Shown one piece after another: positions 1 through 9,180 of a stretch of 42,383 nucleotides of DNA. The notes below the pieces were generated by a model that was not told the origin of the DNA, ran no database searches, and saw nothing but the letters and a program-made list of their open reading frames with translations. The stretch spans positions 1 to 42,383 of the forward strand of contig JAQVDB010000011.1 in NCBI GenBank assembly GCA_028698525.1, in the 5' to 3' direction. Origin of the DNA: Clostridia bacterium. GTDB lineage: Bacteria > Bacillota > Clostridia > JAQVDB01. How positions within the stretch are numbered: the stretch's first letter is position 1; each line of letters begins with the position of its first letter. A program made the position numbers and the translations under genes.

Positions 1-26
1 TTTTAAAACAAGGGGAAAATCAATTG

Positions 27-55
27 TTGCATAATAAATATAACGATGATATAAT
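27..55 (+). promoter_or_regulatory. Probable sigma-A promoter of rpsF-ssb-rpsR
   Basis: A -35 box TTGCAT (27-32) and a perfect -10 box TATAAT (50-55) are separated by 17 bases. Transcription would start near 62, just ahead of the hairpin leader of rpsF. Confidence 0.6.
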
Positions 56-69
56 TTATAGTCAGGTTA

Positions 70-114
70 TCCTTGCCCTGGTCATGCAGGGCCGTTATAG
101 TCCATAAGGAGGTG
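70..114 (+). promoter_or_regulatory. Candidate S6:S18-binding leader of rpsF
   Basis: A perfect 6-bp hairpin GCCCTG (75-80)/CAGGGC (87-92) is followed directly by the trinucleotide CCG (92-94). An outer helix TCCTT (70-74) can pair with AAGGA (106-110), which is part of the ribosome binding site. Bacterial rpsF leaders are known to carry a hairpin with a CCG-containing bulge bound by the S6:S18 complex for autogenous repression. The match is by shape and motif, read by eye, so it is a candidate only. Confidence 0.5.
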
Positions 115-119
115 AAAGC

Positions 120-410
120 ATGCGAAAAAAGTATGAGACAATATTTATATTAAAGCCCGACCTTGAAGAAGAAGCTATAAAGGCTGAAATTGATAAGGTA
201 AAAGGGGTTATTGAAAATGGTGGAGGACAAGTGACTTCTATAGATGAGTGGGGAATGAGAAAGCTTGCCTACGAAGTAAAGAAGTTAAAAGAAGGCTATT
301 ACGTTTTTATGACCTTCGATGCAGCTCCTGAATTGCCTAGAGAATTGGAGAGGGTTTATAAAATTAATGACAACATTTTAAGACACATTATAGTTAGAGA
401 TGAAGAATAA
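120..410 (+). CDS. rpsF: 30S ribosomal protein S6
   Basis: This is bacterial S6 (bS6), which binds the central domain of 16S rRNA as a heterodimer with S18. The 96-residue length is normal for the family. It opens [17 protein letters not shown] and carries the family signature [12 protein letters not shown] near residues 44-55, followed by EGYYVF. An AAGGAGGTG ribosome binding site (106-114) lies 5-6 bases before ATG. It is the first gene of the conserved rpsF-ssb-rpsR operon. The RBS can be sequestered by the leader hairpin, so autoregulation by S6:S18 is likely. Identification is firm. Confidence 0.97.
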   Translation: MRKKYETIFILKPDLEEEAIKAEIDKVKGVIENGGGQVTSIDEWGMRKLAYEVKKLKEGYYVFMTFDAAPELPRELERVYKINDNILRHIIVRDEE

Positions 411-430
411 TTAATAAGGATGTGTATTAT

Positions 431-865
431 ATGTTAAACAAGGTGGTACTTATAGGACGTTTAACACGAGACCCTGAATTGAGATACACAACTAACGGAA
501 TTAGTGTTGCAACTTTTACTCTTGCTGTGGAAAGGACTTTTGCCAACAGTCAAGGTCAAAGAGAGACCGATTTTATTCCCATAGTTACTTGGAGAAAGAC
601 AGCGGAGTTGTGTGCCCAATACCTATCCAAAGGTAGAATGGCGGGAGTTTCAGGAAGAATTCAGACTAGAAGCTATGAGAATCAAGAAGGACAGAGAAGA
701 TATGTTACAGAGATAGTAGCTGATGAGGTTCAATTTTTAGGTGGAGGCGGAGAATCAAGGCAGCAACAGCCCGGTGACCTGAATGATTTTGAAAAAGATA
801 TGCCTAAAAATGATAATGATGATGATTTTATGGATATAGATAACGAGGAAGACCTGCCATTTTAA
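431..865 (+). CDS. ssb: Single-stranded DNA-binding protein
   Basis: SSB coats single-stranded DNA in replication, repair and recombination. An N-terminal OB fold (about residues 1-105; [20 protein letters not shown] and the [15 protein letters not shown] block) is followed by a flexible, acidic linker and the conserved C-terminal tip DLPF that recruits partner proteins. I use ATG at 431 because it gives the canonical [10 protein letters not shown] start with AAGGA ten bases upstream. A GTG at 422 would add three residues. It sits 20 bases after rpsF and 27 bases before rpsR, in the standard operon. Confidence 0.96.
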   Translation: MLNKVVLIGRLTRDPELRYTTNGISVATFTLAVERTFANSQGQRETDFIPIVTWRKTAELCAQYLSKGRMAGVSGRIQTRSYENQEGQRRYVTEIVADEVQFLGGGGESRQQQPGDLNDFEKDMPKNDNDDDFMDIDNEEDLPF

Positions 866-892
866 AATGCTTAAAAAGGAGGTTTAAAGCAG

Positions 893-1138
893 ATGACAGA
901 AGCTAGGAATTCGAGAAGACCTATGCATAGAAAAAAGAGAAAGATCTGTAGTTTTTGTGCGGATAAAGCTGAACATATAGATTATAAGGATATAAATAAG
1001 CTTAGAAGATATATCACCGAGAGAGGAAAGATACTGCCTAGAAGAATAACAGGCAATTGTGCAAAGCATCAGAGACAGCTTACTAGTGCTATAAAAAGAG
1101 CAAGAAATATAGCTTTGCTACCGTATACTACCGATTGA
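893..1138 (+). CDS. rpsR: 30S ribosomal protein S18, Cys-containing (putative zinc-binding) form
   Basis: This is bS18, partner of S6 on the 16S central domain. The 81-residue protein has the typical [19 protein letters not shown] core and the [13 protein letters not shown] tail. It carries C19-x2-C22 and C56-x2-H59, the ligand set of the zinc-binding (C+) S18 form, which many bacteria lack. AAGGAGG (876-882) lies ten bases before ATG. It is the last gene of the operon, with a strong terminator directly after it. Confidence 0.97.
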   Translation: MTEARNSRRPMHRKKRKICSFCADKAEHIDYKDINKLRRYITERGKILPRRITGNCAKHQRQLTSAIKRARNIALLPYTTD

Positions 1139-1140
1139 TA

Positions 1141-1177
1141 AAACAGGGACATGTGCACACATGTCCCTGTTTTTTAA
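1141..1177 (+). terminator. Rho-independent terminator of rpsF operon
   Basis: A 14-bp perfect stem (1141-1154 with 1159-1172) with loop GCAC is followed by a run of T up to 1175. The arm includes ACAGGGACATGT. This is a strong intrinsic terminator. Confidence 0.93.
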
Positions 1178-1179
1178 GT

Positions 1180-1208
1180 TTGACAAAGAAAGAACAAAAA
1201 TATAAAAT
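1180..1208 (+). promoter_or_regulatory. Probable promoter of pheA
   Basis: TTGACA (1180-1185) and TAAAAT (1203-1208) are separated by 17 bases, right after the rpsR terminator. The untranslated leader would be about 145 bases. I see no T-box core or attenuator hairpin in it. Confidence 0.5.
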
Positions 1209-1361
1209 ATTAACAACATTTTCAATGGGATCTACTATGTTCCAGTTGTTAGCTTATTTATATACAAATTTTGGAATTATGTATAAACCTTTGGAAAATT
1301 GAGCTTTTCAAAAGATATGAAACAATAACTTAATTTGCTAAAATGAGGTTTGATAAGGGTG

Positions 1362-2195
1362 ATGAGGATAGGCTATTTGGGGCCTGAAGGGACCTTTACT
1401 CATAAGGCCGCTGTTTTGTATTGTAAACATGTAGCAGGTAGTGAATGTGAGCTAATTGAATACGATACTATAATGGATTTGATCTATTCTGTAGATGATA
1501 GAGAGATAGGTAAAGCTATTGTACCTATAGAGAATTCATTGGAAGGATCAGTAAATGTTACAATAGATATGCTTGCAAATGAGGTAGAATGTTGCATAAG
1601 TGGGGAATTTATTTTAAACATAAGACATAGCTTGCTTGCATCGCATCAAGTGCCATTAAAACAGATTAAAACTATATTATCTCACCCTCAAGCATTGGCT
1701 CAGTGCAGGCAGTTTATAATTAGAGAATTGAACAAGCCTACTGCAGAACAGACATTTAGCACTGCAAAAGCTGCTAGCATGGTTGCTGAAAGGGGTAAAT
1801 ATTGTGCCGCCATTGCATCAGAGGCTGTAGCTTCGAGGTATGGTTTGAAAGTTTTAGCCAAAGATATACAAGATAATGATAATAATTCTACCAGATTTGT
1901 AGTTATAGACAAGAACAATAATCCTAAATCAATTTATTATAAGACTTCTATTGTGTTCTCTGTGGATGATAGGCCAGGCAGCTTGTATGAGGTGCTTAGG
2001 ATTTTTGCTGATGCTGGGATAAATCTCACGAAGATAGAATCACGTCCCATGAAAAAGATGCTTGGTCAGTATATGTTTTTTATTGATTTCCAGGGGTGTA
2101 GCGTAGATGAAAATATAGACGGGATACTGGATTACATCGATAGCAAATGCAAGTTTTATAAATTTCTTGGATCGTATCCGGTATATTTTATCTAA
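1362..2195 (+). CDS. pheA: Prephenate dehydratase (monofunctional, with ACT domain)
   Basis: It converts prephenate to phenylpyruvate in phenylalanine biosynthesis. The prephenate dehydratase domain spans about residues 2-180, with GPEGTF at 7-12, VPIENS at 54-59 and the catalytic Thr-Arg-Phe motif at 177-179. A regulatory ACT domain follows (about 195-270) and contains the ESRP motif at 226-229, which is linked to phenylalanine binding and feedback inhibition. No chorismate mutase domain is fused. The start is uncertain: ATG 1362 gives the canonical MRIGYLGPEGTF, while GTG 1359 or TTG 1350 are in frame. The nearest ribosome binding site is GAGG at 1345-1348. Monocistronic by context. Confidence 0.94.
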   Translation: MRIGYLGPEGTFTHKAAVLYCKHVAGSECELIEYDTIMDLIYSVDDREIGKAIVPIENSLEGSVNVTIDMLANEVECCISGEFILNIRHSLLASHQVPLKQIKTILSHPQALAQCRQFIIRELNKPTAEQTFSTAKAASMVAERGKYCAAIASEAVASRYGLKVLAKDIQDNDNNSTRFVVIDKNNNPKSIYYKTSIVFSVDDRPGSLYEVLRIFADAGINLTKIESRPMKKMLGQYMFFIDFQGCSVDENIDGILDYIDSKCKFYKFLGSYPVYFI

Positions 2196-2356
2196 CTAAA
2201 GACCATCAGAGGAATTGTCAGTTAAATATAGAATATATAAATCAAGTATTTTTTTGTTATTTGTTGCAAGGGGGTAGGGTATAAGAAAGTATAGATCTTA
2301 TTTTAATAGGAAAATATTTCAATGGAGAAATAACTAAAAAAGACGAGGTGAAGGTT

Positions 2357-3328
2357 TTGCACAAACAACCCTATTTACGAGCGATATTAGAATGTATGCT
2401 GGCAGGAATAGCAATTGCGGCTATAGCTACCATGGCTTTGTCAGTATCCATATTGAACTTTATTTTGATGTTTATACCTGTGCCTATCATATTTATGATA
2501 AACAGATGGGACATAAGATTTGGAATAGCATCTCTTGCTATTGCTGTCATATTATTAGGGATGGCACTGCCGGCTATGTCAATCGTTTTTATACTATTAG
2601 TAACCACACCTCTTTCTATTGTGTTTGGTATAGCTATAAAGAAAAAATATCCTTCGTTTAGGACTGTAATAATGGGTGCTGCAGTTGTTTTGGCATCTAT
2701 AGCTGTATCTATAGAGGTATTTGCATTAAGTACAGGGACTAATATATTTGAATATTTTGCTGGCCAAATGCTTGAGTTTTTTAATCAAACGATAAGCTAT
2801 TATAAAAATGCAGGGATAGATAATAATACTATACGAATGATAGAGCAATTTAAAGATAATAATTTTGATTTTATAGATTTAAGCAGGATTGTCATTCCAG
2901 CCGGTATAATAATATATTCTTTAGCTTGTAGTTTTTTAAATTATTTTATTGTAATAAAAGTTTTACAAAAGTATAAATATGATGTAAGGGATATACCACC
3001 ATTTAGTGAATGGAAGCTTCCGAGAGGGACAGGCAGGGGATTGCTTGGGATAAATATATTGGCTTATTTAGGTGCTTACTTCGGGTTGAATAACTTTGAT
3101 ATAGTGTTTGCTTCTACTTATGTATTGCTTGTATTTGTATTTTCGATCCAAGGTTTGTCAGTAATTGATTTTTATATAAGAAAGTCAAAATTGATACCAT
3201 TTGTGAGGATATTGATAGATGTATTTATCCTATTATTTTTTGGGATGTTTCTAAGTATAATAGGGTTGTTGGATCAACCCATCAATATAAGAAAAATCGG
3301 GAAAGATGACAATAACTTGTCACCTTAA
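2357..3328 (+). CDS. yybS: YybS family (DUF2232) integral membrane protein
   Basis: This polytopic membrane protein of about 323 residues has roughly eight hydrophobic segments, including two long N-terminal ones (MLAGIAIAAIATMALSVS and NFILMFIPVPIIF regions) and a C-terminal one near FILLFFGMFLSIIGLL. DUF2232 proteins are encoded just upstream of gdpP and rplI in many Firmicutes and are proposed to act in transport, but their substrate is not established. TTG at 2357 is preferred because GAGGTG (2345-2350) then sits six bases upstream. The GTG at 2348 overlaps that site. The gene begins an apparent operon through lonC. Confidence 0.8.
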   Translation: MHKQPYLRAILECMLAGIAIAAIATMALSVSILNFILMFIPVPIIFMINRWDIRFGIASLAIAVILLGMALPAMSIVFILLVTTPLSIVFGIAIKKKYPSFRTVIMGAAVVLASIAVSIEVFALSTGTNIFEYFAGQMLEFFNQTISYYKNAGIDNNTIRMIEQFKDNNFDFIDLSRIVIPAGIIIYSLACSFLNYFIVIKVLQKYKYDVRDIPPFSEWKLPRGTGRGLLGINILAYLGAYFGLNNFDIVFASTYVLLVFVFSIQGLSVIDFYIRKSKLIPFVRILIDVFILLFFGMFLSIIGLLDQPINIRKIGKDDNNLSP

Positions 3329-3343
3329 CTGGAGGAGTAGTTT

Positions 3344-5353
3344 ATGAAAAAAAAGAATTCTAAAAGATTTTATATTCCCGAGATTAAATTTTATTTGTTG
3401 ATTATACTGATAAATACATTAATATTTTTCAGATATAATTTAACTATTGCAGTTGCAAATACAATTCTCCTTTTATTTTTAGCATATTATTATTGGAAAA
3501 GCAGTTATAGAAGGAAATTGGAATGGTCTGAATATGTAGAGAATCTTACTGAAAACATGAACACAGCTAAAAAGGCATCGGTATTCAATATACCCATTCC
3601 TCTTGTAGTTATTGAAGAAGACGGGAAGATAAGTTGGTATAATTCATCTTTTTTAAATTTGCTGGAGCCGGGTCAGGATATATTAGATAAAGAGCTGCAT
3701 TCACTTGTTCCTGAATTATTGCCTAAGAAAATATTTGAAAAGGATAAACTTGAGATAAAAAAAGTATATTTTAGGGAAAAGTACTATCAAGTGTTGTGTT
3801 ATCCATCAATTATAAAAAGCACCAACAAATCCCCTAAAAGAATTGCGGTTTTATACTGGATAAACATCAGCGATTATGTTAACCTAAAAGAGAGATTTGA
3901 AGATGAAAAGCCAGTTGTATGTTTTATTCAGATAGACAATTATGATGAGGTATTGCAAAATACTGAAGAAATGGATAAGACTACAGTTTTAGCGGAAATA
4001 GATAAAAGAATAGCACAGTGGGCAAATATGTTGAAAAGCTCATGGAAGAAGTATGATAAAGATGAGTATATAGCAGTATTCCAAAACTATTATCTACTTC
4101 AGCAGCAGCAGAAAAAGTTCAGTATACTAGATGACATAAGAGATATTGAGACCAGTGCAAAATTTCCTGTTACTCTGAGCATAGGCATAGGAGCAGATGG
4201 GCAAAACATGGCTGAGACTGCCGAGTATGCTAGAACTGCTTTAGATCTTGCATTAGGCAGGGGGGGTGACCAGGCTGTCGTAAAGCGCAAGGATAAATTG
4301 ATGTTTTATGGAGGTAAGACCAAAGAGGTCGAAAAGAGGACTAAGGTCAAATCCAGAGTGATAGCTCATGCCCTTAGAGAACTGATAAATCAGTCAGACA
4401 AAGTGTTTATAATGAGTCATGAGATGCCGGATTTAGATGCCATAGGGTCTGCGCTTGGAATATATAGGGCTGCAAAAAGCTTGGATAAGCAGGCGTATAT
4501 TGTGTTGGACAGATCTAAGGTTATGCTGATAGATAAACTCATCAGCCAGATAGAAGAGGATGAGGAGTATGATGATGTTTTTGTAAGTCCGCAGCAAGCA
4601 TATGAGATGATAAATGAACAATCTTTGTTGGCGGTAGTGGATACCCATAGACCTAGCTTTACCGAATATCCTCCCTTGCTCAAAAAGACGGAAAGGATAT
4701 TTGTTGTGGATCATCACAGGCGAAGTACAGAATCCATAGAGAATGCTACACTCATGTATATGGAGCCTTACTCATCATCCACCAGCGAATTGGTGACTGA
4801 GATACTGCAATATATAGTTGAGAAGGTTAAACTTACTAATATAGAATCCCTAGCATTATTGGCTGGTATAACAGTAGATACCAAGAATTTCTCTTTCAAG
4901 ACTGGTGTGAGGACATTTGAAGCTGCATCATTTTTAAGGCGGGCAGGGGCAGATACTACTGCTGTGAAAATGCTGTTTCAGGATGATTTAAATACATTTA
5001 TTGCTAGGGCAGAGGTGGTAAAAAACGCTGAGGTGATAGAGGAGGGAATAGTTATCTCTGTATGTCCTGAAGATGTAGAGAACCCTTCGTTAATTGTTGC
5101 TCAAGCAGCAGATGAACTGATAAATATAAGGGGTATTAAGGCATCTTTTGTGTTGTATGGAGATGAAGATGGCACAATAATAAGTGCCAGATCCCTTGGA
5201 GATATAAATGTGCAATTAATACTTGAAAAGCTTGGGGGAGGAGGGCATCTTAGCATAGCAGGCGCCCAGCTTAAGGGTATTGGCATTGAACAAGCAAAAC
5301 AGAGGATAAGATCTCTTGTGTTAGAATACCTAAAAGAGGAGGAGAAAGAATGA
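3344..5353 (+). CDS. gdpP: Cyclic-di-AMP phosphodiesterase, DHH/DHHA1 family (GdpP)
   Basis: GdpP hydrolyses c-di-AMP to pApA and so controls potassium, osmotic and cell-wall homeostasis. The 669 residues show two transmembrane helices (about 12-29 and 34-50), a degenerate PAS domain (about 80-175), a degenerate GGDEF domain (about 190-320) with no GGDEF signature, a DHH domain and a DHHA1 domain. Metal ligands are visible as H359, D363, D365, D433, D456-H457-H458 (the DHH motif) and D512. The DHHA1 motif GGGGH is at 631-635. Length and order match Bacillus GdpP. Its stop overlaps the rplI start (ATGA), indicating translational coupling. A ribosome binding site GGAGGAG precedes ATG. Confidence 0.95.
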   Translation: MKKKNSKRFYIPEIKFYLLIILINTLIFFRYNLTIAVANTILLLFLAYYYWKSSYRRKLEWSEYVENLTENMNTAKKASVFNIPIPLVVIEEDGKISWYNSSFLNLLEPGQDILDKELHSLVPELLPKKIFEKDKLEIKKVYFREKYYQVLCYPSIIKSTNKSPKRIAVLYWINISDYVNLKERFEDEKPVVCFIQIDNYDEVLQNTEEMDKTTVLAEIDKRIAQWANMLKSSWKKYDKDEYIAVFQNYYLLQQQQKKFSILDDIRDIETSAKFPVTLSIGIGADGQNMAETAEYARTALDLALGRGGDQAVVKRKDKLMFYGGKTKEVEKRTKVKSRVIAHALRELINQSDKVFIMSHEMPDLDAIGSALGIYRAAKSLDKQAYIVLDRSKVMLIDKLISQIEEDEEYDDVFVSPQQAYEMINEQSLLAVVDTHRPSFTEYPPLLKKTERIFVVDHHRRSTESIENATLMYMEPYSSSTSELVTEILQYIVEKVKLTNIESLALLAGITVDTKNFSFKTGVRTFEAASFLRRAGADTTAVKMLFQDDLNTFIARAEVVKNAEVIEEGIVISVCPEDVENPSLIVAQAADELINIRGIKASFVLYGDEDGTIISARSLGDINVQLILEKLGGGGHLSIAGAQLKGIGIEQAKQRIRSLVLEYLKEEEKE

Positions 5354-5796
5354 AGATTATTTTAATGAAAGATATAAAAGGATTGGGGAAAAAAGGCGAT
5401 GTAGTAAACGCTAATGATGGGTATGCTAGAAATTATTTATTGCCCAAGAAATTAGCCGTTCAGGCTGATTCAGGCAATTTAAAAGTTTTAAATGAACAAA
5501 AGAAAGCTTTAGCGAAAAAAGAAAAGAAGGAGCATAAGAACGCATGTAAGTTGGCATCAGCATTGGAAGGTAAGATTATAAATATTAAAGCGAAGGCAGG
5601 AGAGGGAGGAAGACTTTTTGGTTCGGTTACCAGCCTTGATATATCAAAAGCAATAAAACAACAGACTGATTTTGATATAGATAAGAAAAAAATTGATTTG
5701 GACGAGCCGATACGAACTTTAGGTTCTCAAAAGGTGGAAATCAGAATATACCCTGAAGTAACCGCCCAGGTAATTGTAAAAGTCGTGGAAGAGTAG
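5350..5796 (+). CDS. rplI: 50S ribosomal protein L9
   Basis: L9 (bL9) binds domain V of 23S rRNA near the L1 stalk and helps keep the reading frame. The 148 residues show the N-terminal RNA-binding lobe (MKIILMKDIKGLGKKGD, then NDGYARNYLLPKKLA), the long linking helix rich in Lys/Ala/Glu (about 40-75) and the C-terminal lobe with GGRLFGSVT. The start overlaps gdpP by four bases, with GAGGAGAAAG just upstream. The gdpP-rplI pair is conserved in Firmicutes. Confidence 0.97.
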   Translation: MKIILMKDIKGLGKKGDVVNANDGYARNYLLPKKLAVQADSGNLKVLNEQKKALAKKEKKEHKNACKLASALEGKIINIKAKAGEGGRLFGSVTSLDISKAIKQQTDFDIDKKKIDLDEPIRTLGSQKVEIRIYPEVTAQVIVKVVEE

Positions 5797-5811
5797 AAAG
5801 GGGAATGATAA

Positions 5812-7713
5812 TTGAAAACCATCCCGGAACAGCAGAATAGTCCAAATATAGATATAGATTTAAAGCATATGGAAAAGCAGATAGATGCTTTATATAAATT
5901 GATTGATAAGATATTTGGAAGCAGGAAACTAGAAAAGAAAGTAGAAAAAATGAAATTAGACAATATGATAAGATCTAATATATTGGAAGAGAGGGTGCTT
6001 GCTCTTCACAAGATCATTTTTGAGGATGATTCCATCCAAGGTGTTCCCAGAATGGATGATATACCTGAAATAATGAATGATATTGAAGAAGAGATTTCCG
6101 AAATATTGGCCAGGAGAACTGTTGAAACCCGGATACAAAGGCAAATAGCTGAAAAGTTGGAAAAAAGGCAGCATAAGTATATGGAGGAGATGAAACTCCA
6201 GATTTTAAAGAAGAATGCAGGTCCGGAAAATGCTAACACCCTTAAAAAATATGCCATATTGGAGAATAAGGAGAATAAAAAACTTTCCCATCACATACTG
6301 GATCTTTTAAGGCCTTCCAGTATAGATGAAATAGTCGGTCAGCAAAGAGCTATAAAAGCATTGATTAGCAAACTTGCATCTCCATATCCTCAGCATATAC
6401 TGATTTACGGTCCTCCAGGTATAGGCAAGACTACTGCAGCTAGGCTGGTCTTGGAGATGGCTAAGAGCATAAAATATACTCCGTTCAGGCAGGATGCACC
6501 TTTTATCGAGGTGGATGGGACAACTTTGAGGTGGGACCCTAGGGAGATAACTAACCCTCTTCTAGGTTCAGTACACGATCCTATATACCAAGGCAGCAAG
6601 AGGGAGCTTGCAGAAACTGGTATACCTGAACCTAAAACCGGACTTGTTACTGATGCCCATGGGGGAGTGCTCTTTATAGATGAGATAGGTGAGTTAGACC
6701 TATTTTTACAAAATAAATTATTAAAAGTACTGGAAGAAAAACGGGTGAGATTTGACTCATCATATTATGATCCTGATGATGACAGTATTCCTAGATACAT
6801 AAAAAAGCTGTTTGATGAAGGAGCACCGGCTGATTTTATATTGATAGGAGCTACTACTAGGCAGCCGGAAGATATTAATCCTGCTTTAAGATCAAGGGCA
6901 GCAGAGGTTTTTTTTGAACCGCTGACTGTTGATGACATACAAAGGATTGTGATAAATGCGGCAGACAAACTTAATATAATATTGGATGAAGATGTGCCTG
7001 AATTGATCAGCCGTTATACCTTTGAGGGCAGAAAAGCAGTTAATATGCTTGCAGATGCTTATGGAATGGCTTTATATGCAAAAGGACCGGATATAGAAGT
7101 GGGGAAATTACATGTTACAGCTGAAGATGTATTTCAAGTGGTACGGGTAAGCAGACTGACACCTTATGAAAAAGTTGCCCCCCAAGAAACTGCCCAGATT
7201 GGGAAAATATTCGGGTTAGGGGTATCAGGGTATATGGGTTCTATCATAGAATTTGAATCAATAGCTTTTTCCGCTAGAAATAAGGGTGAAGGCGATATAA
7301 GATTCAATGATACAGCAGGTAGCATGACTAAAGATTCTGTGATAAATGCTGCTTCTGTGATAAGAAAGTTGACCGGTGAATTCATCGGTGATTATGATAT
7401 ACATGTAAATTCCATAGGCGGCGGTAATATAGACGGACCCTCTGCAGGTGCCGCAATATGTCTTGTGATTTTGAGTGCCCTTAAACAGAAACCCATAAGG
7501 CAGGACATAGCAGTTACAGGTGAAATCTCGATACAAGGCAATATAAAACCTGTAGGAGGTATATTTGAAAAGATTTATGGTGCTTCTCGGGCAGGCATTA
7601 AAAAAGTTGTAATACCTTTTGAAAATAAGGATGATGTTCCTGAAGATCTTGAGGATATAGAGATAATTACCGCTAAAAGGATAGAGGATGTTATGGATGT
7701 GGTGTTTGAATAA
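5812..7713 (+). CDS. lonC: LonC-type ATP-dependent protease (spore-former Lon family)
   Basis: This 633-residue Lon-related protease lacks the N-terminal substrate domain of LonA. The N-terminus is coiled-coil-like (about 15-155) with no obvious membrane helix. The AAA+ domain has Walker A GPPGIGKT at 200-207, Walker B VLFIDE at 286-291 and a sensor region GATTR at 346-350. The C-terminal Lon protease domain has the Ser-Lys dyad at S544 (GPSAGAA) and K587, spaced 43 residues as in LonA. A Lon subfamily of this size beside rplI and dnaB is typical of endospore-forming Firmicutes. The start is TTG with AAAGGGGA seven bases upstream. A sporulation role is inferred from the family only. Confidence 0.88.
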   Translation: MKTIPEQQNSPNIDIDLKHMEKQIDALYKLIDKIFGSRKLEKKVEKMKLDNMIRSNILEERVLALHKIIFEDDSIQGVPRMDDIPEIMNDIEEEISEILARRTVETRIQRQIAEKLEKRQHKYMEEMKLQILKKNAGPENANTLKKYAILENKENKKLSHHILDLLRPSSIDEIVGQQRAIKALISKLASPYPQHILIYGPPGIGKTTAARLVLEMAKSIKYTPFRQDAPFIEVDGTTLRWDPREITNPLLGSVHDPIYQGSKRELAETGIPEPKTGLVTDAHGGVLFIDEIGELDLFLQNKLLKVLEEKRVRFDSSYYDPDDDSIPRYIKKLFDEGAPADFILIGATTRQPEDINPALRSRAAEVFFEPLTVDDIQRIVINAADKLNIILDEDVPELISRYTFEGRKAVNMLADAYGMALYAKGPDIEVGKLHVTAEDVFQVVRVSRLTPYEKVAPQETAQIGKIFGLGVSGYMGSIIEFESIAFSARNKGEGDIRFNDTAGSMTKDSVINAASVIRKLTGEFIGDYDIHVNSIGGGNIDGPSAGAAICLVILSALKQKPIRQDIAVTGEISIQGNIKPVGGIFEKIYGASRAGIKKVVIPFENKDDVPEDLEDIEIITAKRIEDVMDVVFE

Positions 7714-7825
7714 TTTATTATTTATGAGCAATTCACTAATCTTCTATTAAGATATTATATTAGCAAGAAACAGCTGTACCGAGTACATATATATTGTTTT
7801 ATTTTGAAGGGCAAGAGGTGAAAAC

Positions 7826-9163
7826 ATGGCTCAGGAGATACAAATGGTTCCCCCTCATAATGTAGAGGCCGAGTATTCAGTGCTCGGTTCTATGTTGTTG
7901 GATAAAGAAGCTATATCTGAAGTTTCTGAACTGCTAAAGGGAGATGATTTCTATCTGGATGCACATAAGATTTTGTTTGAAGCAGTTTTGGACTTGTATG
8001 ATGAGGGTACTCCAGTAGATCTTGTCACTATAGTAGATTATCTGAGGGATAAAAATGAGCTGGAAGACGTGGGTGGAATAACTTATATTACCAGGCTGGT
8101 AAATAGTGTTCCTACAACGGCTAATGTGAGGTATTATGCAGAGATAGTAGAAAACAAGGCAATATTGAGAAAACTTATTTTTGCTGCCAATGACATAATA
8201 AAGATCAGTTATGGAGCTTCACAAGAAGTGGATGATATATTAAATGAAGCTGAAAAGCATATTTTCAACATATCCCAAAGAAGAAGCAAAAGTGCATTTA
8301 CCCACATAAAAAGCGTACTGCTTGAAAGCTTTAATAAGATAGAAAAGTTATATGCAGATCAAAACAAAATAACCGGTGTGCCTACAGGATTTATAGATAT
8401 TGATAGGAAGACCTCAGGATTACAGAAATCAGATTTAGTCCTGGTAGCAGGCAGACCATCCATGGGTAAGACTGCATTTGCATTAAATATAGCACAATAT
8501 GCAGCTGTTCAAAAAGATATACCTGTTGCAATATTCAGTTTAGAGATGTCCAAAGAACAATTGGTAAACAGGATGTTGTGTGCAGAGGCTAATATAGATA
8601 GCCATAAGCTTAGGACAGGGGATTTGGATGAAAATGATTGGCCTAAGCTTGCTATGTCGGTAGCCCCTTTGTCTGAAGCGCCTATTTTTATAGATGATAC
8701 AGCTGGCATAAATGTGGTTGAAATGCGATCAAAGGCAAGGAGACTCAAGTTGGAGCATGATGTTCAATTGATATTAATTGATTATCTTCAGTTGATGCAG
8801 GGACGGGGAAGAACAGAGAACAGACAACAGGAAATATCCGAAATATCCAGATCTTTAAAATCCCTGGCTCGTGAATTAGATGTGCCTGTAGTGGCATTAT
8901 CACAGTTAAGCCGTGCACCAGAAGCTAGAAATGATCATAGACCGATGCTGAGTGATTTGAGGGAATCGGGAGCGATTGAACAGGATGCAGACGTTGTTAT
9001 GTTTTTGTATAGAGATGAATATTATAATCCTGATACTGAATTTAAAAATATAGGAGAAGTTATAATAGCAAAGCAGAGGAATGGGCCTACAGGAACGGTT
9101 AAATTGGTATGGCTGGAGCAATTTACTAAGTTTGCAAACTTGATTGGACAAGAGGGGATTTAA
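7826..9163 (+). CDS. dnaB: Replicative DNA helicase DnaB (DnaC of Bacillus)
   Basis: This hexameric 5'-3' helicase drives replication forks. The N-terminal collar domain (about 5-110; PPHNVEAEYSVLGSMLLD) is followed by a linker helix and a RecA-fold motor from about 180. Walker A GRPSMGKT is at 209-216, Walker B LILIDY at 315-320, and the RNGPTG region lies near the C-terminus. The 445-residue length is normal and no intein is present. AAGAGGTG precedes the ATG. The gene ends two bases before the stop of the convergent dnaI. In this lineage DnaB is loaded by the DnaD/DnaI proteins encoded opposite. Confidence 0.97.
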   Translation: MAQEIQMVPPHNVEAEYSVLGSMLLDKEAISEVSELLKGDDFYLDAHKILFEAVLDLYDEGTPVDLVTIVDYLRDKNELEDVGGITYITRLVNSVPTTANVRYYAEIVENKAILRKLIFAANDIIKISYGASQEVDDILNEAEKHIFNISQRRSKSAFTHIKSVLLESFNKIEKLYADQNKITGVPTGFIDIDRKTSGLQKSDLVLVAGRPSMGKTAFALNIAQYAAVQKDIPVAIFSLEMSKEQLVNRMLCAEANIDSHKLRTGDLDENDWPKLAMSVAPLSEAPIFIDDTAGINVVEMRSKARRLKLEHDVQLILIDYLQLMQGRGRTENRQQEISEISRSLKSLARELDVPVVALSQLSRAPEARNDHRPMLSDLRESGAIEQDADVVMFLYRDEYYNPDTEFKNIGEVIIAKQRNGPTGTVKLVWLEQFTKFANLIGQEGI

Positions 9164-9180
9164 TTTAAAAACCCCTCTTT
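9150..9180. terminator. Possible bidirectional terminator between dnaB and dnaI
   Basis: AAGAGGGG (9150-9157) pairs with CCCCTCTT (9172-9179) around an A/T-rich 14-base loop. It overlaps the 3' ends of both convergent genes. T-rich tracts after the stem are short, so efficiency is uncertain. Confidence 0.45.

Noticed and set aside
1209-1349. Possible T-box or attenuator in the long pheA leader
   Set aside because: No T-box core, no GGGTGGNACCGCG-like antiterminator element and no terminator hairpin before the gene.
7258-7731. 157-codon minus-strand ORF over the end of lonC
   Set aside because: It overlaps the Lon protease domain with its Ser-Lys dyad. No start signal or family likeness on the minus strand.
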